In this document: in pieces, positions 7,402-7,818 of the stretch
Position numbering within the stretch: position 1 is the stretch's first letter
Layout: every line of letters starts with the position of its first letter
NCBI GenBank assembly: GCA_003451975.1
Contig: DMIX01000367.1
Coordinates: 1 to 7,818, forward strand
From: Propionibacteriaceae bacterium
GTDB lineage: Bacteria > Actinomycetota > Actinomycetes > Propionibacteriales > Propionibacteriaceae
Direction: 5' to 3'
DNA length: 7,818 nucleotides
Notes under the pieces: model-generated
What the model saw: the letters and a program-made list of their open reading frames with translations, nothing else
What the model was told of the DNA's origin: nothing
The model's database searches: none
Made by a program: the position numbers and the translations under genes

Positions 7402-7818
7402 GTGACGGCGTGATCCTGGTCGGAATCCCCGGATCAGGAAAGACGAGCGTCGCGGCCCTGGTGGCCCAGGCACTCGGCCGGCAGCTGGTCGACACCGACC
7501 AGCTGGTCTCGGAGGTCTTGGACGCTAGTCTGCCCGAGCTCTTCGCCACCGACGAGGGCCGGTATCGGTTCCAGGCGGAAGAGCTGCGAGTGTCGCTGGC
7601 CGCGGTCACCTCAGAAGCCGTCGTCGCGCTAGGTAGTGCAGCCGTACTCAACGCCTCGCTGCGGAATGCCCTCGACCCCACCGCCACCTGGTGGCTGGAG
7701 ACCTCGGTAGCGGCGGCCACCCGGCGACTCGGATTGGCATCCTTGGGCATGGAGACGCTGATCTCGGTCCGAAAACAACTGGAAGCCGACCTGCACACCC
7801 GTGTGCAGTGGTATGAAG
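7398..7818 (+). CDS. aroK: Shikimate kinase-family protein with degenerate substrate site, 3' truncated
   Basis: By position and fold this is AroK, which phosphorylates shikimate with ATP, but several active-site residues are missing. About 140 residues are visible. The P-loop GIPGSGKTS (residues 9-17), VDTD (31-34, with D32 and D34 conserved), the LFATD segment (48-52) and a late arginine in HTRVQWYE (R135, matching Mycobacterium tuberculosis R136) agree with shikimate kinase. The usual GE-x-x-FR reads GRYRFQ, so the shikimate-binding arginine is Q59. The usual GGG motif reads GSA (79-81). The RPLL lid motif is absent, with LASLGMETL (113-121) in its place. The TTG at 7398 overlaps the aroC stop and gives the same N-terminal length as the M. 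tuberculosis enzyme; a GTG at 7410 is an alternative start. The frame is intact with normal GC-rich third positions, so this is not an obvious pseudogene. It could be a weak or altered kinase, a regulatory relic, or the front of an AroK-AroB fusion. Confidence 0.8.
   Translation, partial: MSDGVILVGIPGSGKTSVAALVAQALGRQLVDTDQLVSEVLDASLPELFATDEGRYRFQAEELRVSLAAVTSEAVVALGSAAVLNASLRNALDPTATWWLETSVAAATRRLGLASLGMETLISVRKQLEADLHTRVQWYE

Noticed and set aside
7411..7436. TGATCC/GGATCA inverted repeat at the start of the aroK-like gene
   Set aside because: Six-base arms with a 14-base loop, lying in P-loop codons; explained by coding constraint and chance.

Overview
The window is high-GC, densely packed, and coded entirely on the plus strand. 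Codons favour G or C in the third position. The gene order DUF948 protein - small membrane protein - alaS - ruvX - mltG - aroC - aroK is a known actinobacterial chromosomal arrangement, and the AlaRS and chorismate synthase motifs match actinobacterial versions. I infer an actinobacterium, perhaps of the Propionibacteriales, but the family is a guess.

Layout. Positions 1-1162 hold the 3' part of a DHA2-type (14-helix) MFS drug exporter whose start lies outside the window. A 64-base gap with a weak possible promoter follows. The rest reads as one probable operon: a DUF948 membrane protein (1227-1616), a 75-residue membrane protein probably of the DUF6167 type (1616-1843), alanyl-tRNA synthetase (1901-4552), the RuvX/YqgF nuclease (4553-5038), the MltG lytic transglycosylase (5035-6198), chorismate synthase (6214-7401) and a shikimate-kinase-family protein that runs off the right edge (7398 onward). 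Most junctions overlap or abut. The only real leader is the 57 bases before alaS. It is entered by a perfect 12-bp inverted repeat that covers the stop codon of the small membrane protein, and it carries a duplicated Shine-Dalgarno-like motif. No gap exceeds 300 bases. I see no tRNA, rRNA, CRISPR array, insertion sequence or attachment site.

Function. The cluster combines translation (AlaRS), nucleic-acid or rRNA processing (RuvX), cell-wall glycan trimming (MltG) and the end of the shikimate pathway (AroC, AroK-like). This is housekeeping content, and I found no undescribed defence or mobile system. The most interesting point is the last gene. It keeps the P-loop and the DTD motif of shikimate kinase. 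It has lost the shikimate-binding arginine near residue 58, two of the three glycines of the GGG motif and the RPLL lid arginine, yet its reading frame is intact. The inverted repeat before alaS and the absence of aroE between mltG and aroC are secondary points.
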